Assembly: GCA_017405545.1 (NCBI GenBank)
Contig: JAFRAF010000083.1
Span: 1-11,354, forward strand
Length of the DNA stretch: 11,354 nucleotides
Direction of reading: 5' to 3'
Origin: Oscillospiraceae bacterium
GTDB taxonomy: Bacteria; Bacillota; Clostridia; Oscillospirales; Oscillospiraceae
The notes beneath the pieces were generated by a model that was given only the letters and a program-made list of their open reading frames with translations, was not told the origin of the DNA and made no database searches. Positions 1-6,330 of this stretch are shown in pieces; positions within the stretch are counted from its first letter, which is position 1; the number at the start of each line of letters is the position of its first letter. The translations under genes and the position numbers were made by a program.

Positions 1-445
1 CCGCGAGGGAGAACTCGGCCGTAAACTCTATCTTATCCCCGGGGATAAACGAGTCAAGCTCAGGCGAGTCGCCGCCATAGGCATAAAGGCGAGTGCTGAT
101 ACCGGGACCACCGTCAGTATTTATAACACGCAGCGAGAGTCTCGTCCCGTAGCTCATCTCCTCCGGGTAATCGGTAACATAAGCCTGAACCCGGCAAGTG
201 CTCCCCTCCAGCTCCTCCGCCGGGCAGTAAAACAGTTGATAATAAGCGAAGCACCACAGAAAGCCCGCGGCAAGACCAATAAGCGCAAGGAATACCTGCC
301 GCTTCTTCGAGCGGGTAATAAGAATCGCCCCGGCCCCCGCTCCGCAGACAGCCGCGGCGGGCAGCAGAAAATGGGTCGGTATCAAATAGGCAAAAACGGC
401 CGCCGCCAATGAGAATGAAAACGCAAACCACGCAAGTTTTCTCAT
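1..445 (-). CDS. comEC: ComEC/Rec2-type DNA uptake channel, N-terminal part (cut by window edge)
   Basis: The minus-strand frame from an ATG at 445 stays open to base 1, giving about 148 residues that begin MRKLAWFAFSFSLAAAVFAY. Two or three hydrophobic segments (about residues 5-20, 27-42 and 50-68, the latter two separated by a short basic SKKRQ patch) are followed by a soluble beta-rich stretch with YVTDYPEEMSYGTRLSLRV. This is the layout of the ComEC N-terminus: membrane helices, then the DUF4131/OB-like extracellular domain. ComEC forms the inner-membrane channel that passes single-stranded DNA into the cell during natural transformation. The competence and metallo-beta-lactamase domains would lie to the left of the window. 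A GGAG site about 7 bases before the ATG supports the start. It lies 12 bases downstream of ruvX on the same strand, so the two are probably cotranscribed. Family assignment rests on topology and a recognisable but short stretch, so it is likely rather than certain. Confidence 0.75.
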   Translation of the reverse strand, partial: MRKLAWFAFSFSLAAAVFAYLIPTHFLLPAAAVCGAGAGAILITRSKKRQVFLALIGLAAGFLWCFAYYQLFYCPAEELEGSTCRVQAYVTDYPEEMSYGTRLSLRVINTDGGPGISTRLYAYGGDSPELDSFIPGDKIEFTAEFSLA

Positions 446-457
446 GATATTGCTCCG

Positions 458-868
458 CTATTTCAGACTGTCCAGATAGCTGTCGAGTATCAGCGACGCG
501 GCGACAGCGTCTACTTTTTCCTTTCTCTTCTTCCCGCGCTTTCCGGCGTCGGACAGTATCCTGTGCGCGTCAACAGTTGTAAGCCTCTCATCCCAGAGTA
601 TGACCTCAAGCCCGGTCTTCTCCCTCAAAAGCTCAGCTAAAGCGGCGCTTTTTTCCGCCCTGGGGCCCAGTGTCCCGTTCATGTTTTTCGGATAGCCCAG
701 GACTATCCTGCCTATCTCCCTGTTCTGAACTATACCGCATATCTCTTCGCACAGTTTTTCCGCGTTCCATGCGTTTATCGTCCAGGCGTCGCCTGACAGA
801 ACTCCGTTCGGATCCGACACAGCAATACCGGTCCTCGCATCGCCGTAGTCAATAGCCATTATTCTCAA
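458..868 (-). CDS. ruvX: Putative Holliday junction resolvase / pre-16S rRNA nuclease RuvX (YqgF)
   Basis: RuvX (YqgF) is an RNase H-fold nuclease tied to 16S rRNA 5'-end maturation and proposed to resolve Holliday junctions. With the start chosen here the protein has 136 residues, normal for the family. Visible motifs are IMAIDYGDARTG at the N-terminus (catalytic Asp7), VLGYPKNMNGT in the middle, WDERLTT (Asp93, Glu94) and DAVAASLILDSYL (Asp120) near the C-terminus, so the acidic active-site set is intact. A lysine/arginine patch (GKRGKKRKEK) precedes the last motif, as is usual. The start is a judgement: the frame opens at a GTG at 895, but the TTG at 868 has a GGAG six bases upstream and gives the family-typical beginning M-R-I-M-A-I-D-Y. 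An ATG at 859 is possible but poorly spaced from that site. comEC follows 12 bases downstream. Confidence 0.95.
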   Translation of the reverse strand: MRIMAIDYGDARTGIAVSDPNGVLSGDAWTINAWNAEKLCEEICGIVQNREIGRIVLGYPKNMNGTLGPRAEKSAALAELLREKTGLEVILWDERLTTVDAHRILSDAGKRGKKRKEKVDAVAASLILDSYLDSLK

Positions 869-874
869 TCTGCG

Positions 875-878
875 CTCC
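875..878 (-). promoter_or_regulatory. Ribosome binding site deciding the ruvX TTG start
   Basis: GGAG on the minus strand lies six bases before the TTG at 868. The competing GTG at 895 has only a GAGG two bases away, which is too close to work well. Confidence 0.5.
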
Positions 879-950
879 GCCCCCTCAGTTGACACGTCCT
901 CAGATATATCCCATATATCCGGGTATCGGGATAGATTCGAGACAGGTACT

Positions 951-979
951 ATTTTAACACAATCACATATAAAAGTACA
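951..979 (-). promoter_or_regulatory. Weak candidate promoter for ruvX-comEC
   Basis: On the minus strand TAAAAT (951-956) is a 5/6 match to the -10 box. A poor -35 match, TGTACT (974-979), stands 17 bases upstream. The position is right for the divergent ruvX operon, but the -35 is weak, so this is only a candidate. Confidence 0.3.
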
Positions 980-1008
980 GCAATCAGAAAAAAATCATTG
1001 ATTATCTA

Positions 1009-1038
1009 TTGACCTTTGAGATATACATGTGGTATACT
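1009..1038 (+). promoter_or_regulatory. Sigma-A type promoter of the rpmG-secE-nusG-rplK-rplA operon
   Basis: TTGACC (1009-1014) and TATACT (1033-1038) are each 5/6 matches to the sigma-A consensus with an 18-base spacer. Transcription would start near A1045, giving a leader of about 100 bases before rpmG. No other convincing promoter is seen before rplA, so this probably drives the whole ribosomal/Sec cluster. Confidence 0.8.
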
Positions 1039-1043
1039 ATCAG

Positions 1044-1071
1044 CACCTGTCGGCTGAGAGGTGTATTTTTT
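1044..1071 (+). promoter_or_regulatory. Hairpin plus U-tract at the very 5' end of the rpmG transcript
   Basis: CACCT (1044-1048) and AGGTG (1059-1063) can pair around a 10-base loop and are followed by TATTTTTT (1064-1071). The predicted transcription start is at about 1045, so the structure would be at the extreme 5' end of the mRNA. It could stabilise the 5' end or act as a weak early pause or terminator. The stem is only five pairs, so function is uncertain. Confidence 0.3.
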
Positions 1072-1146
1072 GTGCGCTAAAATGCGTACTGACCCCCTCA
1101 AAGTCAAATTCAAACAGGGAGGCAATTGAATTGGAGGTGCCGAAAA

Positions 1147-1308
1147 ATGGCTAATGGAGCACGCATTAAAGTCACACTCAGATGCTCCGAGTGCAAACAG
1201 CGCAATTACAACACCATGAAGAACAAGAAGAATACACCCGATCGTCTGGAAATGAACAAGTATTGTCCTTTCTGCCGGAAGCATACCCTGCACACCGAGA
1301 CAAAGTAG
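1147..1308 (+). CDS. rpmG: 50S ribosomal protein L33 (zinc-ribbon form)
   Basis: This 53-residue protein is ribosomal protein L33 of the large subunit, located near the E site. It begins [20 protein letters not shown] and carries two CxxC pairs (Cys13/Cys16 and Cys40/Cys43), so it is the zinc-binding form rather than the cysteine-free paralogue some bacteria use under zinc limitation. The ATG at 1147 is chosen because GGAGGT at 1133-1138 sits eight bases upstream and the resulting N-terminus is family-typical. An in-frame TTG at 1126 would add seven non-conserved residues. Placement directly before secE and nusG is the standard Firmicutes order. It is the first gene of the operon driven by the promoter at 1009-1038. 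Confidence 0.97.
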   Translation: MANGARIKVTLRCSECKQRNYNTMKNKKNTPDRLEMNKYCPFCRKHTLHTETK

Positions 1309-1341
1309 TCGGTTCCGGTATTCGAACAAGGGAGTAAAACA

Positions 1342-1629
1342 ATGGCAATTAAAAACGAAGAAAACGCCGGGTTGGAAAACAAAAAGGCCGCCGCGGCAAA
1401 GAAGGCAGTTAAAGCCAAGAAGAATCGCCAGCGCAAAAAGCTGAGCCTGTCCAGATGGTTCCGCGAGACCAGAAGCGAGCTCAAAAAAGTCGTATGGCCC
1501 ACCCCCAAGCAGGTTCTCAACAGCACTATAGTAGCTCTTGTAGTTATGCTCGCTTCCGCTATCGTGCTCTGGGCCTTTGACACTCTGGCATCAAAGGGTG
1601 TTGAAGTTCTCATAGCTCTGGTAAGTTAG
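1342..1629 (+). CDS. secE: Preprotein translocase subunit SecE
   Basis: SecE clamps the two halves of the SecY channel in the cytoplasmic membrane and is needed for Sec-dependent export. The protein has 95 residues: a very lysine/alanine-rich cytoplasmic N-terminal extension (residues 1-35), the conserved amphipathic segment with SELKKVVWPT (about 45-54), and one transmembrane helix (about 61-80, IVALVVMLASAIVLWAF). A single membrane helix is the short Gram-positive form; E. coli SecE has three. The charged N-terminal tail is longer than in many single-helix SecE proteins but low in complexity. GGGAG seven bases before the ATG supports the start. It sits between rpmG and nusG, eight bases before the latter, so cotranscription is almost certain. 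Confidence 0.96.
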   Translation: MAIKNEENAGLENKKAAAAKKAVKAKKNRQRKKLSLSRWFRETRSELKKVVWPTPKQVLNSTIVALVVMLASAIVLWAFDTLASKGVEVLIALVS

Positions 1630-1637
1630 GAGACGCC

Positions 1638-2165
1638 ATGTCTGATTCAGCGAGTTGGTATGTGATACACACATACTCCGGCTATGAAAACGCCGTAGCA
1701 GAGACCATTCGCAGGTCCGTTGAAAACCGGAAGATGCAGGATCTGATCCTTGAGACAAACATCCCCATGGAGACAGTCACCGAGATAACAGACTCTCAGG
1801 CGAAGACCACTCAGCACAAAATGTTTCCCGGCTATGTATTTGTCAAGATGGTCATGACCGACGAGAGCTGGCATCTGGTCCGCAATGTACGCGGCGTTAC
1901 AGGCTTTGTCGGATGCGGAAACAAGGCCATCCCTCTCACTGAAGACGAGATCGCCGCATTCGGTGTGGAGAAGGAAGAGGTCGTTGTCAATTTCAGCGTT
2001 GGCAACTCGGTCAAGGTCACAGACGGGCCGTTGGAAGGATTCTTCGGCGTCATTGACGACATCGACGTCGAAAAACGGCGCGTCAGAGTCATCGTGTCGA
2101 TGTTCGGCCGTGAGACGCCCGTGGATCTCGATTTTGATCAGATCGCGATCCTGGAGAATTCTTGA
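1638..2165 (+). CDS. nusG: Transcription termination/antitermination factor NusG
   Basis: NusG binds the RNA polymerase clamp through its NGN domain and modulates pausing, Rho action and transcription-translation coupling. The 175-residue protein shows the NGN domain (about residues 6-108), starting WYVIHTYSGYENAV and containing the hallmark MFPGYVFVKM (62-71) and the VRNVRGVTGFVG segment. The C-terminal KOW domain follows (about 119-153: VGNSVKVTDGPLEGFFGVI), and the chain ends in a short tail. Length matches bacterial NusG and no insertion is seen. AGGAG at 1628-1632, overlapping the end of secE, lies five bases before the ATG. The spacing to secE is eight bases, so translation is probably coupled. 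Confidence 0.98.
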   Translation: MSDSASWYVIHTYSGYENAVAETIRRSVENRKMQDLILETNIPMETVTEITDSQAKTTQHKMFPGYVFVKMVMTDESWHLVRNVRGVTGFVGCGNKAIPLTEDEIAAFGVEKEEVVVNFSVGNSVKVTDGPLEGFFGVIDDIDVEKRRVRVIVSMFGRETPVDLDFDQIAILENS

Positions 2166-2202
2166 TCATCTAAGCTAAATCGTATATCCGGATTTCCGGT
2201 GC

Positions 2203-2253
2203 GTGGGAGGAGCTTCGGCTCCGCCAAAGATATGCTGAAGGGCATATAACCAC
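2203..2253 (+). promoter_or_regulatory. L1-binding mRNA leader (23S rRNA L1-site mimic) ahead of rplK-rplA
   Basis: The stretch folds as a three-way junction. GTGG (2203-2206) pairs with CCAC (2250-2253). Inside are a hairpin with GGAGC (2209-2213), a TTCG tetraloop and GCTCC (2218-2222), and a second hairpin with ATATGC (2230-2235) and GCATAT (2242-2247). The GUGGGAG start and the ACCAC end match the core of the L1-stalk binding region in 23S rRNA. L1 is known to repress the rplK-rplA mRNA by binding a copy of its rRNA site. The rplK Shine-Dalgarno (2263-2268) lies ten bases downstream, so bound L1 could block translation of both genes. The sequence resemblance is seen directly; the regulation is inferred from the known L1 mechanism. 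Confidence 0.75.
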
Positions 2254-2278
2254 ATCTATATTAGGAGGTTCACTTAAA

Positions 2279-2707
2279 GTGGCACAGAAGGTAACAGGAA
2301 TTATCAAACTTCAGATACCCGCTGGCAAGGCAACTCCGGCTCCCCCCGTGGGACCCGCCCTCGGCCAGCATGGTGTAAACATCGGTATGTTCACCAAGGA
2401 ATTCAATGAGCGTACCAAGGGCGATATGGGCATGACCATCCCCGTAGTCATCACCGTTTACGCCGACCGCAGTTTTTCATTTATAACCAAGTCCCCTCCG
2501 GCCGCCGTTCTTCTCAAGAAGGCCTGCGGCATTGAAAAGGGCTCCGGCGTTCCCCAGCGCGACAAGGTCGCCAAGATCTCAAAGGATGAGATCCGCAAAA
2601 TCGCCGAAACCAAGATGAACGATCTCAACGCCGGCAGCATAGAGGCCGCCATGAGCATGATCGCCGGAACAGCCCGCAGCATGGGCATCGTTGTAGAGGA
2701 GGGTTAA
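2279..2707 (+). CDS. rplK: 50S ribosomal protein L11
   Basis: L11 forms the base of the GTPase-associated centre with 23S rRNA helices 43/44, contacts elongation factors and is required for RelA-type stringent signalling. The protein has 142 residues, the usual length. The N-terminal domain contains the proline-rich [20 protein letters not shown] (about residues 13-32). The C-terminal RNA-binding domain (about 70-140) includes [12 protein letters not shown] and ends [20 protein letters not shown] followed by RSMGI. Translation starts at GTG 2279, supported by AGGAGG at 2263-2268 and by the typical MAQKVTG beginning. A 113-base gap separates it from nusG and is filled by the structured leader at 2203-2253. 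rplA follows three bases after its stop, with its Shine-Dalgarno embedded in the last rplK codons. Confidence 0.99.
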   Translation: MAQKVTGIIKLQIPAGKATPAPPVGPALGQHGVNIGMFTKEFNERTKGDMGMTIPVVITVYADRSFSFITKSPPAAVLLKKACGIEKGSGVPQRDKVAKISKDEIRKIAETKMNDLNAGSIEAAMSMIAGTARSMGIVVEEG

Positions 2708-2710
2708 TCA

Positions 2711-3406
2711 ATGTTTAAAGGAAAGAATTATCAGGAAAGCGCAAAGCTTATAGACCGTTCCGTCCTCTATGATCCCGCCGAGGCTTTTGATCTGGTTATC
2801 AAGGGCGCCAAGGCGAAGTTCGACGAGACCGTTGAACTGCACGTAAAGCTGGGTGTCGACTCCCGTCACGCTGACCAGCAGGTCCGCGGCGCCGTAGTTC
2901 TCCCCCACGGCACAGGCAAGTCCCGCAAGGTCCTGGTCTTCTGCAAGGAAGAGCGTCAGGCTGAGGCCCTCGAGGCCGGAGCCGACTATGTCGGCCTGCA
3001 GGATATGGTAGAGCGTATCCAGAAGGAAAACTTCTTTGATTTTGACGTTGTTGTCGCCACCCCGGATGTAATGGGCGTTATCGGTCGTCTCGGTAAGGTC
3101 CTCGGCCCCAAGGGCCTCATGCCCTCTCCCAAGGCGGGTACCGTTACCCCCAACCTGGCCCAGGCCATCAAGGAAATAAAGGCCGGTAAGATCGAGTACC
3201 GTCTCGACAGGACCAATATCATCCACTGCCCCATCGGTAAGGTCTCCTTCGGCACCGAAAAGCTGGTCGACAACTACAACACCATTATCGGCGCTATTAT
3301 CAAGGCCAGACCCGCCGCTGCAAAGGGCCAGTACATTAAGAGCTGCGTCACAGCTTCAACCATGGGCCCCGGCATTAAAATCAACGCCCAGAAGCAGCAG
3401 GCATAA
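2711..3406 (+). CDS. rplA: 50S ribosomal protein L1
   Basis: L1 forms the mobile stalk beside the E site that helps eject deacylated tRNA, and in many bacteria it also represses its own mRNA. The 231-residue protein has the normal two-domain pattern. Domain I strands flank an inserted domain II (about residues 68-160) bearing the signature [20 protein letters not shown] (120-139). The chain returns to domain I with IGKVSFG and the conserved TMGPG near the C-terminus (217-221). The ATG at 2711 has GGAGG at 2698-2702 inside the end of rplK, so translation of L11 and L1 is likely coupled. The operon ends here: a strong hairpin terminator begins 22 bases after the stop codon, and rplJ-rplL, which normally follow, are not present. 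Confidence 0.99.
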   Translation: MFKGKNYQESAKLIDRSVLYDPAEAFDLVIKGAKAKFDETVELHVKLGVDSRHADQQVRGAVVLPHGTGKSRKVLVFCKEERQAEALEAGADYVGLQDMVERIQKENFFDFDVVVATPDVMGVIGRLGKVLGPKGLMPSPKAGTVTPNLAQAIKEIKAGKIEYRLDRTNIIHCPIGKVSFGTEKLVDNYNTIIGAIIKARPAAAKGQYIKSCVTASTMGPGIKINAQKQQA

Positions 3407-3428
3407 ATCATAACCGATATACAGAAGC

Positions 3429-3464
3429 AATGAGCCATCACATGGATTTGTGGTGGCTCATTTT
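3429..3464 (+). terminator. Intrinsic terminator after rplA
   Basis: A 14-pair stem (3429-3442 with 3449-3462, one T-G pair) around a six-base loop is followed by a short T run at 3461-3464. It ends the rpmG-rplA operon 22 bases past the rplA stop and separates it from spoIIE. Confidence 0.9.
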
Positions 3465-3545
3465 ATATTCCCCGCTGACAACTAAATCATTATTGTCTTT
3501 TCCATGATTTCCCGACCTAAGCTTACAGAATGTCCCCTCCAGCAT

Positions 3546-3578
3546 ATGACCAGTTTTTTCTGCGAAAGGCTGTACTAT
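3546..3578 (+). promoter_or_regulatory. Candidate spoIIE promoter with 21-base spacer
   Basis: ATGACC (3546-3551) and TACTAT (3573-3578) are each 4/6 matches to sigma-A boxes and are separated by 21 bases. An over-long spacer of this size is known from Spo0A-activated sigma-A promoters such as B. subtilis spoIIE and spoIIG. The spacer contains CGAAA (3563-3567), the right half of a Spo0A box, but not a full box. The match is suggestive only. Confidence 0.3.
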
Positions 3579-3623
3579 TTTCACAGGTCACATCATAGAT
3601 CAGTACTTAAAGAATATGCCTGT

Positions 3624-3630
3624 GAAAGGA
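3624..3630 (+). promoter_or_regulatory. Ribosome binding site deciding the spoIIE start
   Basis: GAAAGGA lies nine bases before the ATG at 3640 and selects it over the in-frame ATG at 3616, which lacks a purine-rich site at suitable spacing. Confidence 0.6.
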
Positions 3631-3639
3631 CGTTTTGCC

Positions 3640-5967
3640 ATGGATAATCTGATGCTGCGGATGCGTGCGCTGATTGAGAATAAGGCGGCGCTTTATCTTA
3701 CAAAAAGCACAACCGCTGAGGCCGTTTACTGCGCTTTTCGATTCATACTCAGCTTCATATGCGCCCACGCCTGTCTCTACAATGGGACAAGTCCCTTTGC
3801 GCTGGGTTTGATAGCGGCAATGCCGAAGGGCCTTGCCGGTCTGTGCGGATACATCGGCGCCCTGTCCGGTTACCTCAGTATCGGCGCGGTATGGGGGCTT
3901 AAGTACATGGCCATCTCCACGCTCCTGTTTGCAACACTCCACGTTATGCGCGATACCGATATCATATGCAGGTCCTGGTTCGCCCCGCTCTGCACCGCCC
4001 TTTCTACGGCATGTATTGCTTTTGTCTATGTGTCCACAGCGGGCTTTGATTTCAATTCAGCCGTCTCCTACATATGCGAGATATGCCTTTCCGCTTTCTG
4101 CTCTTACACTTTTCGCACAGCTCTCAGTCCCAGGGAAAGCGGCCTGTCGGAAGAGGATGATTCAAGGCACATAGTCTCGGTGATGATGCTCATGTCCACA
4201 GTACTGCTGGCGGTCTCCGGCATCATTTTTCTCGACATGATTTCTATCGGGCGCTTTCTGGCGCTCTTGACGGCATTGATAAGCTGTTATAAGGGCGGCA
4301 TAGGAAACGGCATAGCAATAGGTATGATAAGCGGGATGGCTTTTGACGCGGGTACTGGACCTGTACCCTATTACAGCTTCATTTACGGTTTTACATGTCT
4401 GGTATCGTCCTTTTTCTCCAGACACGGCAGGCTTTCCTTCACTGTAGTCTTCGCCCTGTGCTGTACATTCGCATCCATGTTCCTGTGGAACCCGGAGAAA
4501 ACCGTACCGCTGCTGTATGAGGTCTTCCTCTCATGTGTCTGCTTTGTCATGCTTCCCAGACATTTTCTCTCCGCACTGGGCTCCCTATTCCCGGAAAAGT
4601 TCGCGGGCAACAGTGCCTTAAAAGTCAGAGAATACACAAGAAAGAAGATCGAGTCAACAGCCGAGGCCTTTCGAATACTGCACGGAGCCGTTCGAAGCGT
4701 CTCCGGAGAGGACCGGAATACAGAGGACCTCTCCTCTGTATTTGATATCGCGTCTGAATCCATATGCCGCAAGTGCAGAGCATCAGGCGACTGCTGGCAC
4801 CGCGAATACCAGGGTACCGCCGCTGTGCTAAATGACCTTACGGGGCTGATGCTGGAAAAAGGCAGGCTTGATCCCGAGGACTTTCCCGATTTCTTCCGGG
4901 TGCGCTGCAGGTCGCTCAGGGATTTCACCGCCGCCATTAATCGGGAGCTGAGAGCGTTTACATACAGGCAACAGTTCAAAACGAGGCTGCAGGAGAGTCT
5001 GGGCGCCGCCTACGACCAATACGCGGATATTGCGGACGTGCTTACCGGTCTCTCCAGAGAGCTGGGTTCCGGTATCGAGTGCAACCCCATAATGGAGAGA
5101 AAGCTCAAGCGCTATCTGAGAGGTATGGACGTCGAAGCCGATGTGGCGGTATTCAGGGATTCAGGGGGCAGACTGAGAGCTGAGATCGACTCAGACGGCG
5201 TGTATCTGTTAAAAAGGGACCCTGAATATCTGGACAAGCTCTCTTCCCTGCTTGAGACCCGCCTGTGCACGGCTGCGTCCCCTGTCGACAGCGCAAAGCT
5301 TCTGCTGCTGGAGGCGGAACCCTATGCCATATCCATAGGTATAGCGTCGATGCGGAAGCCCGGCCAGAGCACAAGCGGCGACCGGGGCACTTACTTTAAA
5401 ACAGACGAAGGTATCCTTTATCTCATACTCTCCGACGGAATGGGATCGGGCCCGGAGGCGGCCAAAGCCAGCGCGGGAACAGTTAAGATATTGGAGAGCT
5501 TTCTGCGCGCCGGTACGCCTCCCGAGACCGCCCTGAGGATACTCAATGATCTGATGCTCCTGAAAAACGAGGAGGACACCATAAGCGCGACTGTGGATCT
5601 CATGAGAGTAAATCTTTTTTCCGGGGACGCGGAAATTTATAAATTCGGCGCGGCGCCGACATATATAATCAGGTCTGGACGGGTAAAAAGCGTCGGGTCA
5701 AAGAATCTCGCGGCAGGGCTCTCCCCTTCACGCAGCGGAAAGCTGTCCAAAACTGTGGTCAAGCTCTCTCCCGGTGATCTGTGCGCCATAATGAGCGACG
5801 GCATCATTTCCGGGAACGAGGACAGCTGGCTGAAAAAAGGCCTGTCCGAATATGACGGGGGCAGCGTCCGTGAGCTGGCGAAAAGCATTCTCGAAGAATC
5901 TATCCACGTACATGGGAAGACCGATGACATGACCATACTGACCCTGCAGCTTGAGAACAGGAAATAG
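3640..5967 (+). CDS. spoIIE: Stage II sporulation protein E (membrane PP2C phosphatase)
   Basis: SpoIIE dephosphorylates the anti-anti-sigma factor SpoIIAA in the forespore, releasing sigma-F from SpoIIAB. It also binds FtsZ at the polar septum. The 775-residue protein has about ten hydrophobic segments in residues 1-307. A central region follows, with a cysteine motif CRKCRASGDCW (Cys376, Cys379, Cys385, Trp386). The C-terminal PP2C/SpoIIE domain (about 565-775) carries SDGMGSG (Asp599), MSDG (Asp720) and KTDDMTI (Asp762/Asp763), the metal-coordinating set, so the phosphatase should be active. B. subtilis SpoIIE is 827 residues; the architecture is otherwise the same. The ATG at 3640 is preferred over one at 3616 because GAAAGGA (3624-3630) stands nine bases upstream, while the earlier ATG has no good site. 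It lies between two terminators with one small downstream gene. The usual followers tilS, hpt and ftsH are absent. Confidence 0.97.
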   Translation: MDNLMLRMRALIENKAALYLTKSTTAEAVYCAFRFILSFICAHACLYNGTSPFALGLIAAMPKGLAGLCGYIGALSGYLSIGAVWGLKYMAISTLLFATLHVMRDTDIICRSWFAPLCTALSTACIAFVYVSTAGFDFNSAVSYICEICLSAFCSYTFRTALSPRESGLSEEDDSRHIVSVMMLMSTVLLAVSGIIFLDMISIGRFLALLTALISCYKGGIGNGIAIGMISGMAFDAGTGPVPYYSFIYGFTCLVSSFFSRHGRLSFTVVFALCCTFASMFLWNPEKTVPLLYEVFLSCVCFVMLPRHFLSALGSLFPEKFAGNSALKVREYTRKKIESTAEAFRILHGAVRSVSGEDRNTEDLSSVFDIASESICRKCRASGDCWHREYQGTAAVLNDLTGLMLEKGRLDPEDFPDFFRVRCRSLRDFTAAINRELRAFTYRQQFKTRLQESLGAAYDQYADIADVLTGLSRELGSGIECNPIMERKLKRYLRGMDVEADVAVFRDSGGRLRAEIDSDGVYLLKRDPEYLDKLSSLLETRLCTAASPVDSAKLLLLEAEPYAISIGIASMRKPGQSTSGDRGTYFKTDEGILYLILSDGMGSGPEAAKASAGTVKILESFLRAGTPPETALRILNDLMLLKNEEDTISATVDLMRVNLFSGDAEIYKFGAAPTYIIRSGRVKSVGSKNLAAGLSPSRSGKLSKTVVKLSPGDLCAIMSDGIISGNEDSWLKKGLSEYDGGSVRELAKSILEESIHVHGKTDDMTILTLQLENRK

Positions 5968-6029
5968 GTATATTCACATCAGATAGAGGGCAAACTGGAA
6001 ACATAAGGCAAAACGGGGGTGTACATTCT

Positions 6030-6296
6030 ATGGTAAAAGGCGTTTCCAAGAGAGTGATAGTAATAAAATCACCGGATCCAAAGATATTTGACGAGGCCAT
6101 ATTCATCGTCAAAGAGACCGTCGGCGAATCCGGCGTAACTCAAAAGGAGATACTGCGGCAGGCTCAGCAGGCGGCTGACAGCTATATCAGGTCAAACATG
6201 CGAAATAAGCTTCTGCGGCTTTCGCCCATGATGTACGCTCTGTTGGGCGCAGTCGCCGCCGGTCTCATAGGCTGCGCCGCAATACTTGTTATCTGA
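6030..6296 (+). CDS. Small tail-anchored membrane protein of unknown function
   Basis: I do not recognise the function of this 88-residue protein. Residues 1-60 look soluble and mixed alpha/beta: MVKGVSKRVIVIKSPDPKIF reads as a beta strand plus turn, followed by a helix (FDEAIFIVKETV) and an amphipathic, glutamine/alanine-rich helix (KEILRQAQQAADSYIRSN). A basic patch (RNKLLRLS, 58-65) precedes one hydrophobic helix (about 67-88) that runs to the last residue, so the protein is probably anchored by its C-terminus with the soluble part in the cytoplasm. A GGGGG at about 6015-6019 gives a workable ribosome binding site before the ATG at 6030. It starts 62 bases after spoIIE and is followed by a hairpin terminator, so it is most simply cotranscribed with spoIIE. 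Codon use and frame structure look like those of its neighbours, which supports a real gene. Small proteins with this beginning may recur in related Clostridia; that is a recollection, not a search result. Confidence 0.8.
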   Translation: MVKGVSKRVIVIKSPDPKIFDEAIFIVKETVGESGVTQKEILRQAQQAADSYIRSNMRNKLLRLSPMMYALLGAVAAGLIGCAAILVI

Positions 6297-6330
6297 AATG
6301 GCCCGCATAGAGCTTATAATTAAATCTGCA

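Noticed and set aside
114..431. 105-residue minus-strand open frame at the left edge
   Set aside because: It is a shadow of comEC in another frame; the comEC frame from 445 to base 1 has a proper ribosome binding site, membrane helices and a recognisable domain.
2188..2199. CCGGATTTCCGG inverted repeat after nusG as a terminator
   Set aside because: The stem is only four usable pairs and has no T tract. It may simply flank the L1 leader.
2708..3226. 172-residue minus-strand open frame opposite rplA
   Set aside because: It mirrors the codon bias of rplA on the other strand and has no family features.
3475..3505. Spo0A boxes at TGACAA and TTGTC upstream of spoIIE
   Set aside because: Each matches only the short core of the box, which is expected by chance in AT-rich intergenic DNA.
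4383..4979. 198-residue minus-strand open frame opposite spoIIE
   Set aside because: It is composition-driven, with no domain or upstream signals, and lies wholly inside spoIIE.
5967..5998. GGTATATT after the spoIIE stop as a sigma-E/K or sigma-F promoter for the small gene
   Set aside because: The first box resembles a mother-cell -35 element, but nothing at the right distance matches a sigma-E, sigma-K or sigma-F -10 element well. Cotranscription with spoIIE is simpler.
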